From assembly GCA_023395735.1 (NCBI GenBank), contig JAEWYI010000040.1, positions 1 to 23,574 of the forward strand: DNA of 23,574 bases. Reading direction: 5' to 3'. This document shows positions 1 through 6,720 of this stretch, one piece after another. Below the pieces are notes generated by a model. The model had not been told where the DNA came from, did not search any database, and was given only the letters and a program-made list of their open reading frames with translations. Origin of the DNA: Cyanobacteria bacterium OH_SFB_17. GTDB lineage: Bacteria > Cyanobacteriota > Vampirovibrionia > Gastranaerophilales > Gastranaerophilaceae. The translations under genes and the position numbers were made by a program. The stretch's first letter is position 1. Each line of letters starts with the position of its first letter.

Positions 1-2
1 AT

Positions 3-1529
3 GAAACCTCCCACTTGAATACAGCAGTTGGAGCTTATGCTCTTTCTAAATCTACTTCTGTGATAGGATGTAGCACCGCAGTTGGAGCAGAGGCCTTGCG
101 TAATAATACGTCTGGACAGCAAAACACCGCATTTGGAACTCAGGCTTTATATTCAGGTACTACAGGGAATAATAACGTCGGAGTTGGGTATCAAGCTTTA
201 TATCATAATGAAATCGGCCATAGAAATACATCTGTTGGGTATCAAGCTCTACAGGGCATTGATACCAGTGATAATGTGGCAGTAGGATATTTGGCTTTAG
301 CGTATACCTCTAGTGCTGTAAACTCTGTTGCGGTAGGCTCAGAAGCTCTTCGATATTCAGTTTCTAGCAACCCTAATACGGCAGTAGGTTTTAACGCATT
401 AATGGGGACTTCTTCTTATGCAAACAATACCGGATATTACAATACAGCAATGGGTTTTAAAGCTCTATCAGGGAATACTTCAGGATTTGAAAATACAGCA
501 ATCGGTCATGAAGCCTTTTTTTCAAATACTACCGGTGGTAGAAATACTGGTGTTGGGCATCAGAATAATTACGCAAATGTAAGTGGGTACGATAATACAT
601 CAGTTGGCTATGGATCACTTTTCAGAAATACAACATCAAGAAATACTGGGATTGGAGCATTAGCTCTTAATTATAATGTATCCGGATATGATAATACAGC
701 AATTGGATATAAGGCATGTTACAATGTTACAGGGCCTAATAAGATTTGCATTGGATCCAATTCAGGACCCCCAAGCGGATCACCATGGGGGTCAGATAAT
801 CAAGAAAGAATATTTATTGGGAGTCGATCAAACTATAACCATGCTCCTGCCGTCTTAGAAGTTCATAATACCACTCCTACAGCATTTAACACTGCTAGTG
901 CAGTTGACACTCCTGTTGTTATAGTAAATGGAAACTTGGTTGTTAGAGGACGTACTTTTATTAACTCAGGTAGTGATGGAAGTGTTGAAATACCAAGAGC
1001 GATAAGATCATCAGGTGACTTGACTCAAAGTGATAGTTGGGACTGGCCAGGGTTTTCTTCTTCTGACAGAAGATTAAAAAACGTTGGCAAAACTTTTGAT
1101 TCAGGGCTCGACAAGGTTAGAGAGTTAAAAGTCTACAATTATGTATTCAAAAAAGACCCTAAGAAAAACAAAAGAGTCGGAGTAATTGCACAAGACTTGC
1201 AAAAAATATTTCCTAACGCAGTAAGAAAAGGCGAAGACGGCTTTTTGGAAATACGTCAAGAAGACATGTTCTATGCGATGTTAAATTCAATAAAAGAATT
1301 GGATGTGATTGTCCAAAATATAGTAAAAGACCTAAAAATCGTAAAAGAAAAAGTCCAGACACTTGTTATAAAAGTCCAAACGCTTGATGACAAAGTTGCT
1401 GCTTTATTCAAGGTTAATCAAATCGAATCAGCAAAAATTAAAACACTCGAATCAAAAAATCAAAAACTAGAAAAAGAAAATGCTCTAATCTTGAAACGTT
1501 TGGCGCAATTAGAAAAAAAAGTTAAATAA
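3..1529 (+). CDS. Partial surface/fibre protein: YadA-like repeats plus S74 endosialidase-type chaperone
   Basis: The reading frame is open to the left edge, so the true start lies outside the window; the TTG at 15 is only the first possible start codon. About the first 250 visible residues are imperfect repeats built on NTAVGxxAL...NTSG, the pattern of left-handed beta-roll heads of trimeric adhesins and fibres. A linker follows, then (near residue 350, counting from the TTG) SSDRRLKN, KVYNYVF and RVGVIAQDLQ, the hallmarks of the S74 intramolecular chaperone. The Ser and Lys of SDRRLK have the spacing of the self-cleaving dyad. The last 70 or so residues are Lys/Glu/Leu-rich coiled coil. In known family members the chaperone trims itself off after helping the fibre trimerise. 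No phage genes lie next to it, so a cell-surface fibre is more likely than a tail fibre, but the upstream side is not visible. Confidence 0.85.
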   Translation, partial: ETSHLNTAVGAYALSKSTSVIGCSTAVGAEALRNNTSGQQNTAFGTQALYSGTTGNNNVGVGYQALYHNEIGHRNTSVGYQALQGIDTSDNVAVGYLALAYTSSAVNSVAVGSEALRYSVSSNPNTAVGFNALMGTSSYANNTGYYNTAMGFKALSGNTSGFENTAIGHEAFFSNTTGGRNTGVGHQNNYANVSGYDNTSVGYGSLFRNTTSRNTGIGALALNYNVSGYDNTAIGYKACYNVTGPNKICIGSNSGPPSGSPWGSDNQERIFIGSRSNYNHAPAVLEVHNTTPTAFNTASAVDTPVVIVNGNLVVRGRTFINSGSDGSVEIPRAIRSSGDLTQSDSWDWPGFSSSDRRLKNVGKTFDSGLDKVRELKVYNYVFKKDPKKNKRVGVIAQDLQKIFPNAVRKGEDGFLEIRQEDMFYAMLNSIKELDVIVQNIVKDLKIVKEKVQTLVIKVQTLDDKVAALFKVNQIESAKIKTLESKNQKLEKENALILKRLAQLEKKVK

Positions 1530-1530
1530 C

Positions 1531-1576
1531 AAAAAAGCTCACGACCAAGAATTAAAAATAGTCGTGGGCTTTTTTA
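1531..1576. terminator. Two-way intrinsic terminator between the repeat-protein gene and proC
   Basis: The arms agctcacgac (1536-1545) and gtcgtgggct (1561-1570) pair over 10 bp with one G-T wobble around a 15-nt loop. A run of A lies on the left and a run of T on the right, so it can stop transcription from both convergent genes. Confidence 0.85.
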
Positions 1577-1589
1577 TATCTTTTGGAAA

Positions 1590-2405
1590 TTACTTGCCTA
1601 ATTCGTTGGCTTTTTGCGCTGTTTTTTCAATGAGATTAAAGAAAAGTTCATCCGTTTTTCTTTCATTCATATAATTAACCCCGACTTCTGTGCAGCCACC
1701 TTTTGTCGAAATACCTTCAATAAGGCTTTCTGCAGAAAGTTCGCTTGCCATCATTAATTTGGCAGATCCTATTGCTGTTTGTGCTGCAAGAAGAAGGCTT
1801 TTTTTGTAATCAAGTCCAAGTTTTTCGCCGGCTCTTGCCATTTCGTTTATGATTTTATAGAAAAAAGCGGGTCCGGAACCTGATATTGCAGTCACAATGT
1901 CGATTTGGGCTTCGTCTATTACAATGCATTCACCGATATTGGATAAAAGTTCTTTTACAAAGTTGACGTCTTCTTCTGTTGCGAATTTACCTTTTGCGAT
2001 TCCGCTCATGCCTTCAAGAACCATCGCAGGTCCATTTGGCATAACACGAATCGTAGAAATATTTTTTTCTAGAGCATCTTCAATTTTTTTTGTGCTGACT
2101 CCTGCCGCAATAGATACAACCAGTTTTTCTGAAGAAATATCTTTCTTTACTGCTTCAAGAACCTCTTTGACGCAATTAGGCTTTGTTGCAACAACAATAA
2201 CGTCTGAATTTTGAACAAGAGTTTTATTGTCAGTAAAAATTTTAATTTTGAGCTCTTGTTCTTTTTTGTTTGCGTATTCTTCATTTATCTCAGAGGCGAA
2301 AACGTTTTCAGGCGACAAAAATTTTGCTTCTAATATTCCTTTTATAATCGCGCTTGCCATGTGCCCGCATCCGATAAACCCAACTTTTTTTTCTGATTTG
2401 TTCAT
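1590..2405 (-). CDS. proC: Pyrroline-5-carboxylate reductase
   Basis: Catalyses the last step of proline synthesis, reducing 1-pyrroline-5-carboxylate to L-proline with NAD(P)H in the cytoplasm. The 271-aa length is normal for the family. The N-terminus carries the Rossmann motif VGFIGCGHMASAI (residues 8-20), the middle has VVATKP and RVMPN, and the C-terminal half contains the signature SGSGPAF followed by the helical dimerisation domain. The usual PGGTT motif appears as KGGCTEVGV. The ATG at 2405 is preceded by AAGG on the minus strand. The gene stands alone, divergent from rpmH with about 96 bp between the two starts, and converges on the terminator at 1531-1576. Confidence 0.95.
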   Translation of the reverse strand: MNKSEKKVGFIGCGHMASAIIKGILEAKFLSPENVFASEINEEYANKKEQELKIKIFTDNKTLVQNSDVIVVATKPNCVKEVLEAVKKDISSEKLVVSIAAGVSTKKIEDALEKNISTIRVMPNGPAMVLEGMSGIAKGKFATEEDVNFVKELLSNIGECIVIDEAQIDIVTAISGSGPAFFYKIINEMARAGEKLGLDYKKSLLLAAQTAIGSAKLMMASELSAESLIEGISTKGGCTEVGVNYMNERKTDELFFNLIEKTAQKANELGK

Positions 2406-2433
2406 ATTATTTAACCTTATTTTTCATGTGCCA

Positions 2434-2480
2434 TTGACTATACGGCATGTTTGCCATATTATTATTATACTTAATATAAT
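2434..2480 (+). promoter_or_regulatory. Candidate rpmH promoters with overlapping palindrome
   Basis: Two good sigma-70-like promoters overlap here. One is TTGACT (2434-2439), 17-nt spacer, TATTAT (2457-2462). The other is TTGCCA (2451-2456), 18-nt spacer, TATAAT (2475-2480). An inverted repeat, atacggca (2440-2447) and tgccatat (2452-2459) with one mismatch, fills the first spacer and covers the -35 box of the second, which is a typical operator position. The element catgtgccat at 2425-2434 partly repeats catgtttgccat at 2446-2457. Confidence 0.6.
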
Positions 2481-2501
2481 ACTATAAAAAGGAGAAATAT
2501 A

Positions 2502-2654
2502 ATGAGACGTACACTAGAAGGAACGAAAATAAAAAGACAAAGAGTTAGCGGATTCAGAGCAAGAATGTCAACTCCAGGCGGACAAGAAGTTTTGAACAGA
2601 CGTAGAGCAAAAGGACGTCATAAAATCGCTATCACAGGAAGCAAAAGAGCTTAG
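2502..2654 (+). CDS. rpmH: 50S ribosomal protein L34
   Basis: A 50-residue, very basic protein of the large ribosomal subunit. It begins MRRTLEGTKIKRQR and contains SGFRARM and NRRRAKGRHK, the diagnostic core of L34; the SGFRARM form is typical of cyanobacterial and plastid L34. The ATG at 2502 follows AAAAAGGAG at good spacing. It is followed by rnpA, the almost universal bacterial order, but a strong hairpin separates the two. Confidence 0.95.
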   Translation: MRRTLEGTKIKRQRVSGFRARMSTPGGQEVLNRRRAKGRHKIAITGSKRA

Positions 2655-2678
2655 TAAATTTTTATTTTAATAAGTTAC

Positions 2679-2709
2679 AAGGCGCCATGTCCGTTGGACA
2701 TGGCGCCTT
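2679..2709 (+). terminator. 14-bp perfect hairpin between rpmH and rnpA (terminator or attenuator)
   Basis: The arms at 2679-2692 and 2696-2709 (aaggcgccatgtcc and its exact complement) pair perfectly around a 3-nt loop, gtt. Only a broken T stretch (ttattt) follows, so termination is probably partial. It lies 25 nt after the rpmH stop and 20 nt before the rnpA start, and would lower rnpA expression relative to rpmH. Confidence 0.7.
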
Positions 2710-2729
2710 ATTTGTGCAATTATTTAATT

Positions 2730-3086
2730 ATGTTAAAAAAAGAATTAAGATTGCAAAAACACTCGGCGTTTCAAGCGACTTATAGAATAAAAAATTCCTA
2801 CCATATTTCAGGGGTTGTTCTTTGGGTTGGGAAGAAAAAAACTGACGAAAAATATTTGACCAAAGTCGGGTTTGTTGTGAGTAAAAAAACTCACAAAAGA
2901 GCAGTAAAAAGAAACAGGCTAAAAAGGCTTATGAGAGAAAGTTACAGACTTCTTTTGAAAGAAAAAAGCATAGGTAATTCAGACAAATATCTTTCGCTTA
3001 TTTTTGTCGGTTTCGAAAAGGCTCTGGAGTATAATTTTGCTGATATGAAAAAAATTATAGAAAATTTATTAAAAAAAGTGGGGTAA
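2730..3086 (+). CDS. rnpA: Ribonuclease P protein component
   Basis: Small basic protein that binds RNase P RNA and helps it cut the 5' leaders from pre-tRNAs. The signature KRAVKRNRLKRLMRESYR (about residues 56-73) holds the RNR box, and the N-terminal segment LKKELRLQKHSAFQATY fits the substrate-binding start of the family. The ATG at 2730 gives 118 aa, the usual length. An in-frame TTG at 2694 would start inside the hairpin loop and add 12 residues that do not look like the family. No good Shine-Dalgarno sequence precedes 2730, so translation may be weak. A 3-nt gap separates it from the next gene. Confidence 0.92.
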   Translation: MLKKELRLQKHSAFQATYRIKNSYHISGVVLWVGKKKTDEKYLTKVGFVVSKKTHKRAVKRNRLKRLMRESYRLLLKEKSIGNSDKYLSLIFVGFEKALEYNFADMKKIIENLLKKVG

Positions 3087-3089
3087 TTT

Positions 3090-3614
3090 ATGGGGATTTA
3101 TCTTGCTCAGGTCCCGACAATTGAAGAGCTGCTTCCTCCAAGGGGCAATAGCATTTATGAGGCAGGGCTAAAAGACTCTGAAAAAGGTCATATAAAATAT
3201 GCTCTGCCAAACTCTGACAACCCAAATCTTTTGATTGTTAATCCGATTTATGATAATGCAGGCGGAATAATAATTCCCGGCTATTATGAGCTTGCTTTAG
3301 GTTATGAGAGGACAATGTTGTATTTGATTCAGGCAGGAAAAGAAGTCGCTTCAATTCCTGTTTTTAAGGTTGAAGAGGATAAAACAGAAACTTGGGAACA
3401 AGAGCCAAGAGACAAAAAATCTTTGAAGAAATATACAAAAGAAAAGAAGAAAAAAGAAAAAGAAATTAAAAAGCTTAAGAAAAAAGGGAAAATAGCTGAA
3501 GAGCCTCAAATCTATTCAAAAGCGACTATTGAATATGATGAAGACGAAGATTATTATGTTATAAAATATGAAAAAGGAAAAATAAGAGCCTTTGGCGCAA
3601 TAAAATGCCACTAG
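3090..3614 (+). CDS. Uncharacterised 174-aa protein in the rpmH-rnpA operon
   Basis: I do not recognise a family. The gene starts 3 nt after rnpA, so the two are probably co-transcribed and translationally coupled. The N-terminal 100 residues look like a compact soluble beta/alpha fold (LLIVNPIYDNAGGIIIPGYYEL). A strongly basic Lys/Glu segment at about 108-135 (KKYTKEKKKKEKEIKKLKKK) is probably a helix or coiled coil. A short acidic beta segment (DEDEDYYVIKYEKGKIRAFG) follows. There is no signal peptide or membrane segment. In many bacteria yidD and/or yidC follow rnpA; here this gene takes that place and the operon then ends. Its last codons lie inside the terminator stem. Confidence 0.8.
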   Translation: MGIYLAQVPTIEELLPPRGNSIYEAGLKDSEKGHIKYALPNSDNPNLLIVNPIYDNAGGIIIPGYYELALGYERTMLYLIQAGKEVASIPVFKVEEDKTETWEQEPRDKKSLKKYTKEKKKKEKEIKKLKKKGKIAEEPQIYSKATIEYDEDEDYYVIKYEKGKIRAFGAIKCH

Positions 3615-3634
3615 ATAAATCCAGTGGCATTTTT
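3602..3634. terminator. Two-way intrinsic terminator overlapping a stop codon
   Basis: aaaatgccact (3602-3612) pairs perfectly with agtggcatttt (3623-3633) around a 10-nt loop, with A and T runs at the two ends. The stop codon (3612-3614) of the 174-aa gene is within the left arm and loop. It sits between this operon and the convergent tolC-like gene. Confidence 0.88.
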
Positions 3635-3651
3635 AATATAGTGTTTACTGT

Positions 3652-5025
3652 TTAAATTTTAGCCGCGCCGGTTGCTTTGTAAAGGCTGATTTGATTAATC
3701 AGGCAGTCTGTTTTGCTAGAAACGACCATTTTATCCATTACAAGAAGGGTTTCTTTTTGTTGGATTAAATCCAATTTTGATATTACACCTTGTTCGTATC
3801 TTTTTTGCATGTATGAATAATCTGATTTTTGCATATCAAATGATTGAAGATTTTTATGATATTTTTCATCGTCGATTTTCAAAGAGCTTAGCGCATCGTT
3901 AACTTCTTGTATAGCTGTTAAATTTGTTTTGTAATAGTTCTGCAAAATTTGTTCGTATTTGTTTTTGTTTAAACGAAGATTTGCGACTTTAGCTCCACCT
4001 GTGAATAATGGAAGCATCGCCTGTCCTCCAAGAAGAGAAAGAGCATTTGTCCAGTTCATAGAGCCCATTGTTGAACCTGTTGCTAAAAATAATAATCCAA
4101 AAATATCTATTTTAGGAAGAAATTCTTTTTTTGCAATTCTTACATCCAAACCAGCTTTTTCGACATATTTTTCAGCCGCTAAATAATCAGGTCTTTGTGT
4201 AATAACTTCAGACGGAATTGATTTTGGAATATTTATTTTTGCAATCATTTTGTCGTAAGAAATTCTTTTTAATTCGTGTGCGTTATTAGGGCTTTCGCCG
4301 ATTAGAACAGCAAGTGAGTTTAGAAGAATTGCTCTTGCTTTTTCAAGGTCTTTCATGTCTGCAACTGCCATTACATAAGACTTTTCGGCTCTTGTAAGGT
4401 CAGCAGTAGATGTTATTCCCTGATTGTTTCTTACTTTCATTAATTCGTAAATCTGTTTTCTATCTTTGATTATTTCGTTTTGAATAGAGATTAATTTATC
4501 TGCTTTTACTATGTTAAAGTAGGTTGCGCCTACTTGTGATGCAACAGCTATGTAGGTTGTTTTTTCGTTGAATTTTGAAATTTCATGTAATTTTTTTGTT
4601 GATTTGGTTTTGTCATGGTTTTTTAAGAAAATGTCTGCTTCATAGCTCGCGATAATTGGGAAACCGAAAGAGCTTTCTGTATTTGTAACTCCAGGCATTT
4701 TGTACAACGCAGGTGCTGCTCCTATTGAGACGTTTGGTAATTCTTTTGAAAATTGAAGTTTAACATTTTGTCTTGCTTCTTCAACTTTAAGCGTTGCTAT
4801 TTTAAGATCTTGGTTTTCGTTAATCGCTTTTATAATGTAGCCTTCAAGGTATTCGTCTTGGTAATTTTTCCACCAGTCCAAATTCACGTTGTCGATTTTG
4901 TATTCTGTGATTTGAGATTTAATCACAGGAGTTTTTGGGGATTTTAAAGCTGCAGTTGCTGCAAGAGGCATGCTCTGCATTAAAAGCATGTTTAGAGTAA
5001 TTGTTGTTATTAGTATCTTCTTCAT
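3652..5025 (-). CDS. TolC-type outer-membrane efflux channel
   Basis: A 457-aa outer-membrane factor that forms the exit duct of a tripartite pump. It has an N-terminal Sec signal (MKKILITTITLNMLLMQSM...ATAA) with no lipobox cysteine, so it is not a NodT-type lipoprotein although the rest resembles that branch. Two similar halves of long helices follow. The motifs QRPDYLAAEKYVEKAGLDVRIAKKEFLPKIDI and the late YEQGVISKLDLIQQKETLL are the typical OEP repeats. The ATG at 5025 is preceded by AAAGGAAAC. It is divergent from marR-emrA-emrB, which supplies the regulator, adaptor and inner-membrane pump, so the four genes form one drug-efflux locus. Confidence 0.9.
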   Translation of the reverse strand: MKKILITTITLNMLLMQSMPLAATAALKSPKTPVIKSQITEYKIDNVNLDWWKNYQDEYLEGYIIKAINENQDLKIATLKVEEARQNVKLQFSKELPNVSIGAAPALYKMPGVTNTESSFGFPIIASYEADIFLKNHDKTKSTKKLHEISKFNEKTTYIAVASQVGATYFNIVKADKLISIQNEIIKDRKQIYELMKVRNNQGITSTADLTRAEKSYVMAVADMKDLEKARAILLNSLAVLIGESPNNAHELKRISYDKMIAKINIPKSIPSEVITQRPDYLAAEKYVEKAGLDVRIAKKEFLPKIDIFGLLFLATGSTMGSMNWTNALSLLGGQAMLPLFTGGAKVANLRLNKNKYEQILQNYYKTNLTAIQEVNDALSSLKIDDEKYHKNLQSFDMQKSDYSYMQKRYEQGVISKLDLIQQKETLLVMDKMVVSSKTDCLINQISLYKATGAAKI

Positions 5026-5091
5026 GGTGTTTCCTTTATTATTACTAGTGCCTGTATAAAAAATCTTCTTTACTTTTTATATTCTATATGT

Positions 5092-5160
5092 TATCATAAT
5101 ATTGTTGTAATTGCAACATGTATTTAATACAGCAATATGTATATGCAACAAGAATAGAGT
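5092..5160. promoter_or_regulatory. Divergent promoter region with candidate MarR operator
   Basis: The 165-bp gap between the tolC-like gene and marR contains a 16-bp near-perfect palindrome, tgttgtaa|ttgcaaca (5103-5118), of the size MarR dimers bind. A related half-site, atgcaaca, lies at 5143-5150. On the minus strand the palindrome supplies a TTGCAA -35 box, 17 nt from a TAACAT -10 box for the tolC-like gene. Binding here could therefore repress both directions. Sites are assigned by eye. Confidence 0.55.
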
Positions 5161-5190
5161 TAACAACATTTTAGCCCCAAAAGGAGAAGT

Positions 5191-5658
5191 ATGGGACAAG
5201 AAAAAGTAAAACATGGTACAGACAGTGTACTTTATGCTATGGAACAAACGGTGGTTTATTTTAGACTTAAAGGTGCGCAGGTTTTTAACGAATTAGATTT
5301 GGGAATTACATGCGATCAATTTTTCACTTTAGAGACATTAAGCTACAATGAGGGGATTTGCCAACGTGACTTGTCTAAACTTATTCTAAAAGATAGGTCA
5401 AATACAGGAAGAATTCTTAATATATTAGAAGAAAAAGAATTAATTAGACGTAATGTAGAAATGAAAGGCAAAAGAATTGTAAAAATGATATACATTACTG
5501 ATGCAGGTAAAAAAATAGTTTCAGACTGTTTTCCAAAGTTGAAAGAAGCTTTTCATACGGTTACAGAAGGAATAAGCGAAGATGATTTAAAACATTTAAG
5601 ACAAACTTTATCTAAATTGAGAGATGGTTTGAGTAAAATTACGAGTATACAAATATAA
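5191..5658 (+). CDS. MarR-family transcriptional regulator
   Basis: A 155-aa winged-helix repressor of the MarR/EmrR type. The DNA-binding region runs from about residue 38 (GITCDQFFTLETLSYNEG) through the recognition helix (RDLSKLILKDRSNTGRILNILEEKELIRR) to a wing (KGKRIVKMIYITDAG). The flanking helices form the dimer. These proteins usually bind a small hydrophobic compound, which releases them from a palindromic operator. The ATG follows AAAAGGAG at 7 nt. It is the first gene of marR-emrA-emrB, 14 nt before emrA, so it is presumably autoregulated through the palindrome at 5103-5118. Confidence 0.92.
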   Translation: MGQEKVKHGTDSVLYAMEQTVVYFRLKGAQVFNELDLGITCDQFFTLETLSYNEGICQRDLSKLILKDRSNTGRILNILEEKELIRRNVEMKGKRIVKMIYITDAGKKIVSDCFPKLKEAFHTVTEGISEDDLKHLRQTLSKLRDGLSKITSIQI

Positions 5659-5672
5659 AAAAGGAGATAAAA

Positions 5673-6662
5673 ATGTCAGAAGAAAATAAAATAGAGGAAG
5701 AAAAACCTAAAAAAGTTAAAAAAAGATTTTTGATGCCTGTTATCATATTAATCGCGGCAGTTGCAGGGTATTTTGTTGTTTTGGATTCGCAAAAATATGA
5801 ATCAACAGAAGATGCTTATGTTGAAACTCACACGGTTGCGGTTGCTCCAAAGGTTTCAGGACAAGTTGTAAAAATGTATGTTGTTGATAACCAAAAAGTT
5901 AAAGAAGGTGATTTGGTCGCTGAAATTGATTCTGTTGATTATGAAGCAAAACTTGCAGAAATTTCTGCAAAGTATGATTCAACTTTGTTGAAACAAAAAA
6001 CGGCGAAAGCTTCTTTTGATGCAATGGATTCTCAGATTAAACTTGCAAAAAGAAATTTGGACAGATACACTGAGCTTTATAAATCAGGCGCAGCTTCAAA
6101 ATTGGAATATGATAACGCAAAAATATCTTATGACAATGCAAAAGCTAACTTGACTCAAGCGCAACAGGCATTGTTGTCGAAGGGTGATAACAGAGTTGCA
6201 GATGCTGATTTGAAACAGCTTGCGGCACAAAAAAGACAAGCTTCTTTGGCGCTTTCTTACACAAAAATATATGCACCTCAATCAGGTTCTGTTTCAAGCA
6301 AAACAGTTGAAAAAGGTGCCTTTGTTTCAGTTGGTCAACCATTGTTCACGATTGTTCCTGATAATGTTTGGATTGTAGCTAATTTTAAAGAAAACCAGTT
6401 AAAGAACATGAAAGTCGGCCAAGATGTAGAAATTAAAGTTGATACATACCCCGATAAAAGATTTAAAGGAAAAGTTGACTCTATCCAAAGAATTTCTGGA
6501 GCAAAATCAAGTTTGTTTCCACCTGAAAACGCTGTAGGAAGTTTCGTAAAAATTGTTCAAAGAATACCGGTAAAAATCGTGTTCTCAGAAGCTATTAATC
6601 CTGATGAATATACAATTGTTCCGGGGATGTCAGTTGAGCCGAAAGTTAGAGTAAAAAAATAA
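5673..6662 (+). CDS. emrA: EmrA/HlyD-family membrane-fusion (adaptor) protein
   Basis: A 329-aa periplasmic adaptor linking an MFS pump to the outer-membrane channel. A short basic cytoplasmic tail is followed by one membrane anchor (about residues 19-37), then STEDAYVETHTVAVAPKVSGQV, the start of the lipoyl/barrel-sandwich domain. A coiled-coil hairpin (about 85-190) and the second lipoyl half (YTKIYAPQSGSVSSKTVEKGAFVSVGQPLFTIVP) follow, then the beta-barrel domain (WIVANFKENQLKNMKVGQDVEI). The length and order are those of EmrA. The RBS AAAAAGGAG is strong. It lies between marR and emrB. Confidence 0.92.
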   Translation: MSEENKIEEEKPKKVKKRFLMPVIILIAAVAGYFVVLDSQKYESTEDAYVETHTVAVAPKVSGQVVKMYVVDNQKVKEGDLVAEIDSVDYEAKLAEISAKYDSTLLKQKTAKASFDAMDSQIKLAKRNLDRYTELYKSGAASKLEYDNAKISYDNAKANLTQAQQALLSKGDNRVADADLKQLAAQKRQASLALSYTKIYAPQSGSVSSKTVEKGAFVSVGQPLFTIVPDNVWIVANFKENQLKNMKVGQDVEIKVDTYPDKRFKGKVDSIQRISGAKSSLFPPENAVGSFVKIVQRIPVKIVFSEAINPDEYTIVPGMSVEPKVRVKK

Positions 6663-6675
6663 GAAATATGATAAT

Positions 6676-6710
6676 TGCAGGTGAAAATTAATATTTTCGC
6701 CTGCATTTTT
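6676..6710 (+). terminator. Hairpin plus T-run between emrA and emrB (attenuator)
   Basis: tgcaggtgaaaat (6676-6688) pairs with attttcgcctgca (6693-6705) over 13 bp with one G-T wobble and a 4-nt loop, then TTTTT. This has the full form of an intrinsic terminator, yet it lies inside an operon. The emrB ribosome-binding site (aggaag, 6711-6716) follows at once. Confidence 0.75.
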
Positions 6711-6720
6711 AGGAAGAAAA

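Noticed and set aside
1..700. CRISPR-like periodicity in the 5' repeats
   Set aside because: The repeats are imperfect and in frame, encoding the NTAVG protein repeat. There are no spacers or cas genes.
1..1529. Prophage called from the S74 domain
   Set aside because: No other phage gene is visible, and the gene downstream is proC. One domain is not enough.
2694..2729. Upstream TTG start extending rnpA by 12 residues
   Set aside because: The TTG lies in the loop of a 14-bp hairpin, and the added residues do not fit the family. The ATG at 2730 gives the normal length.
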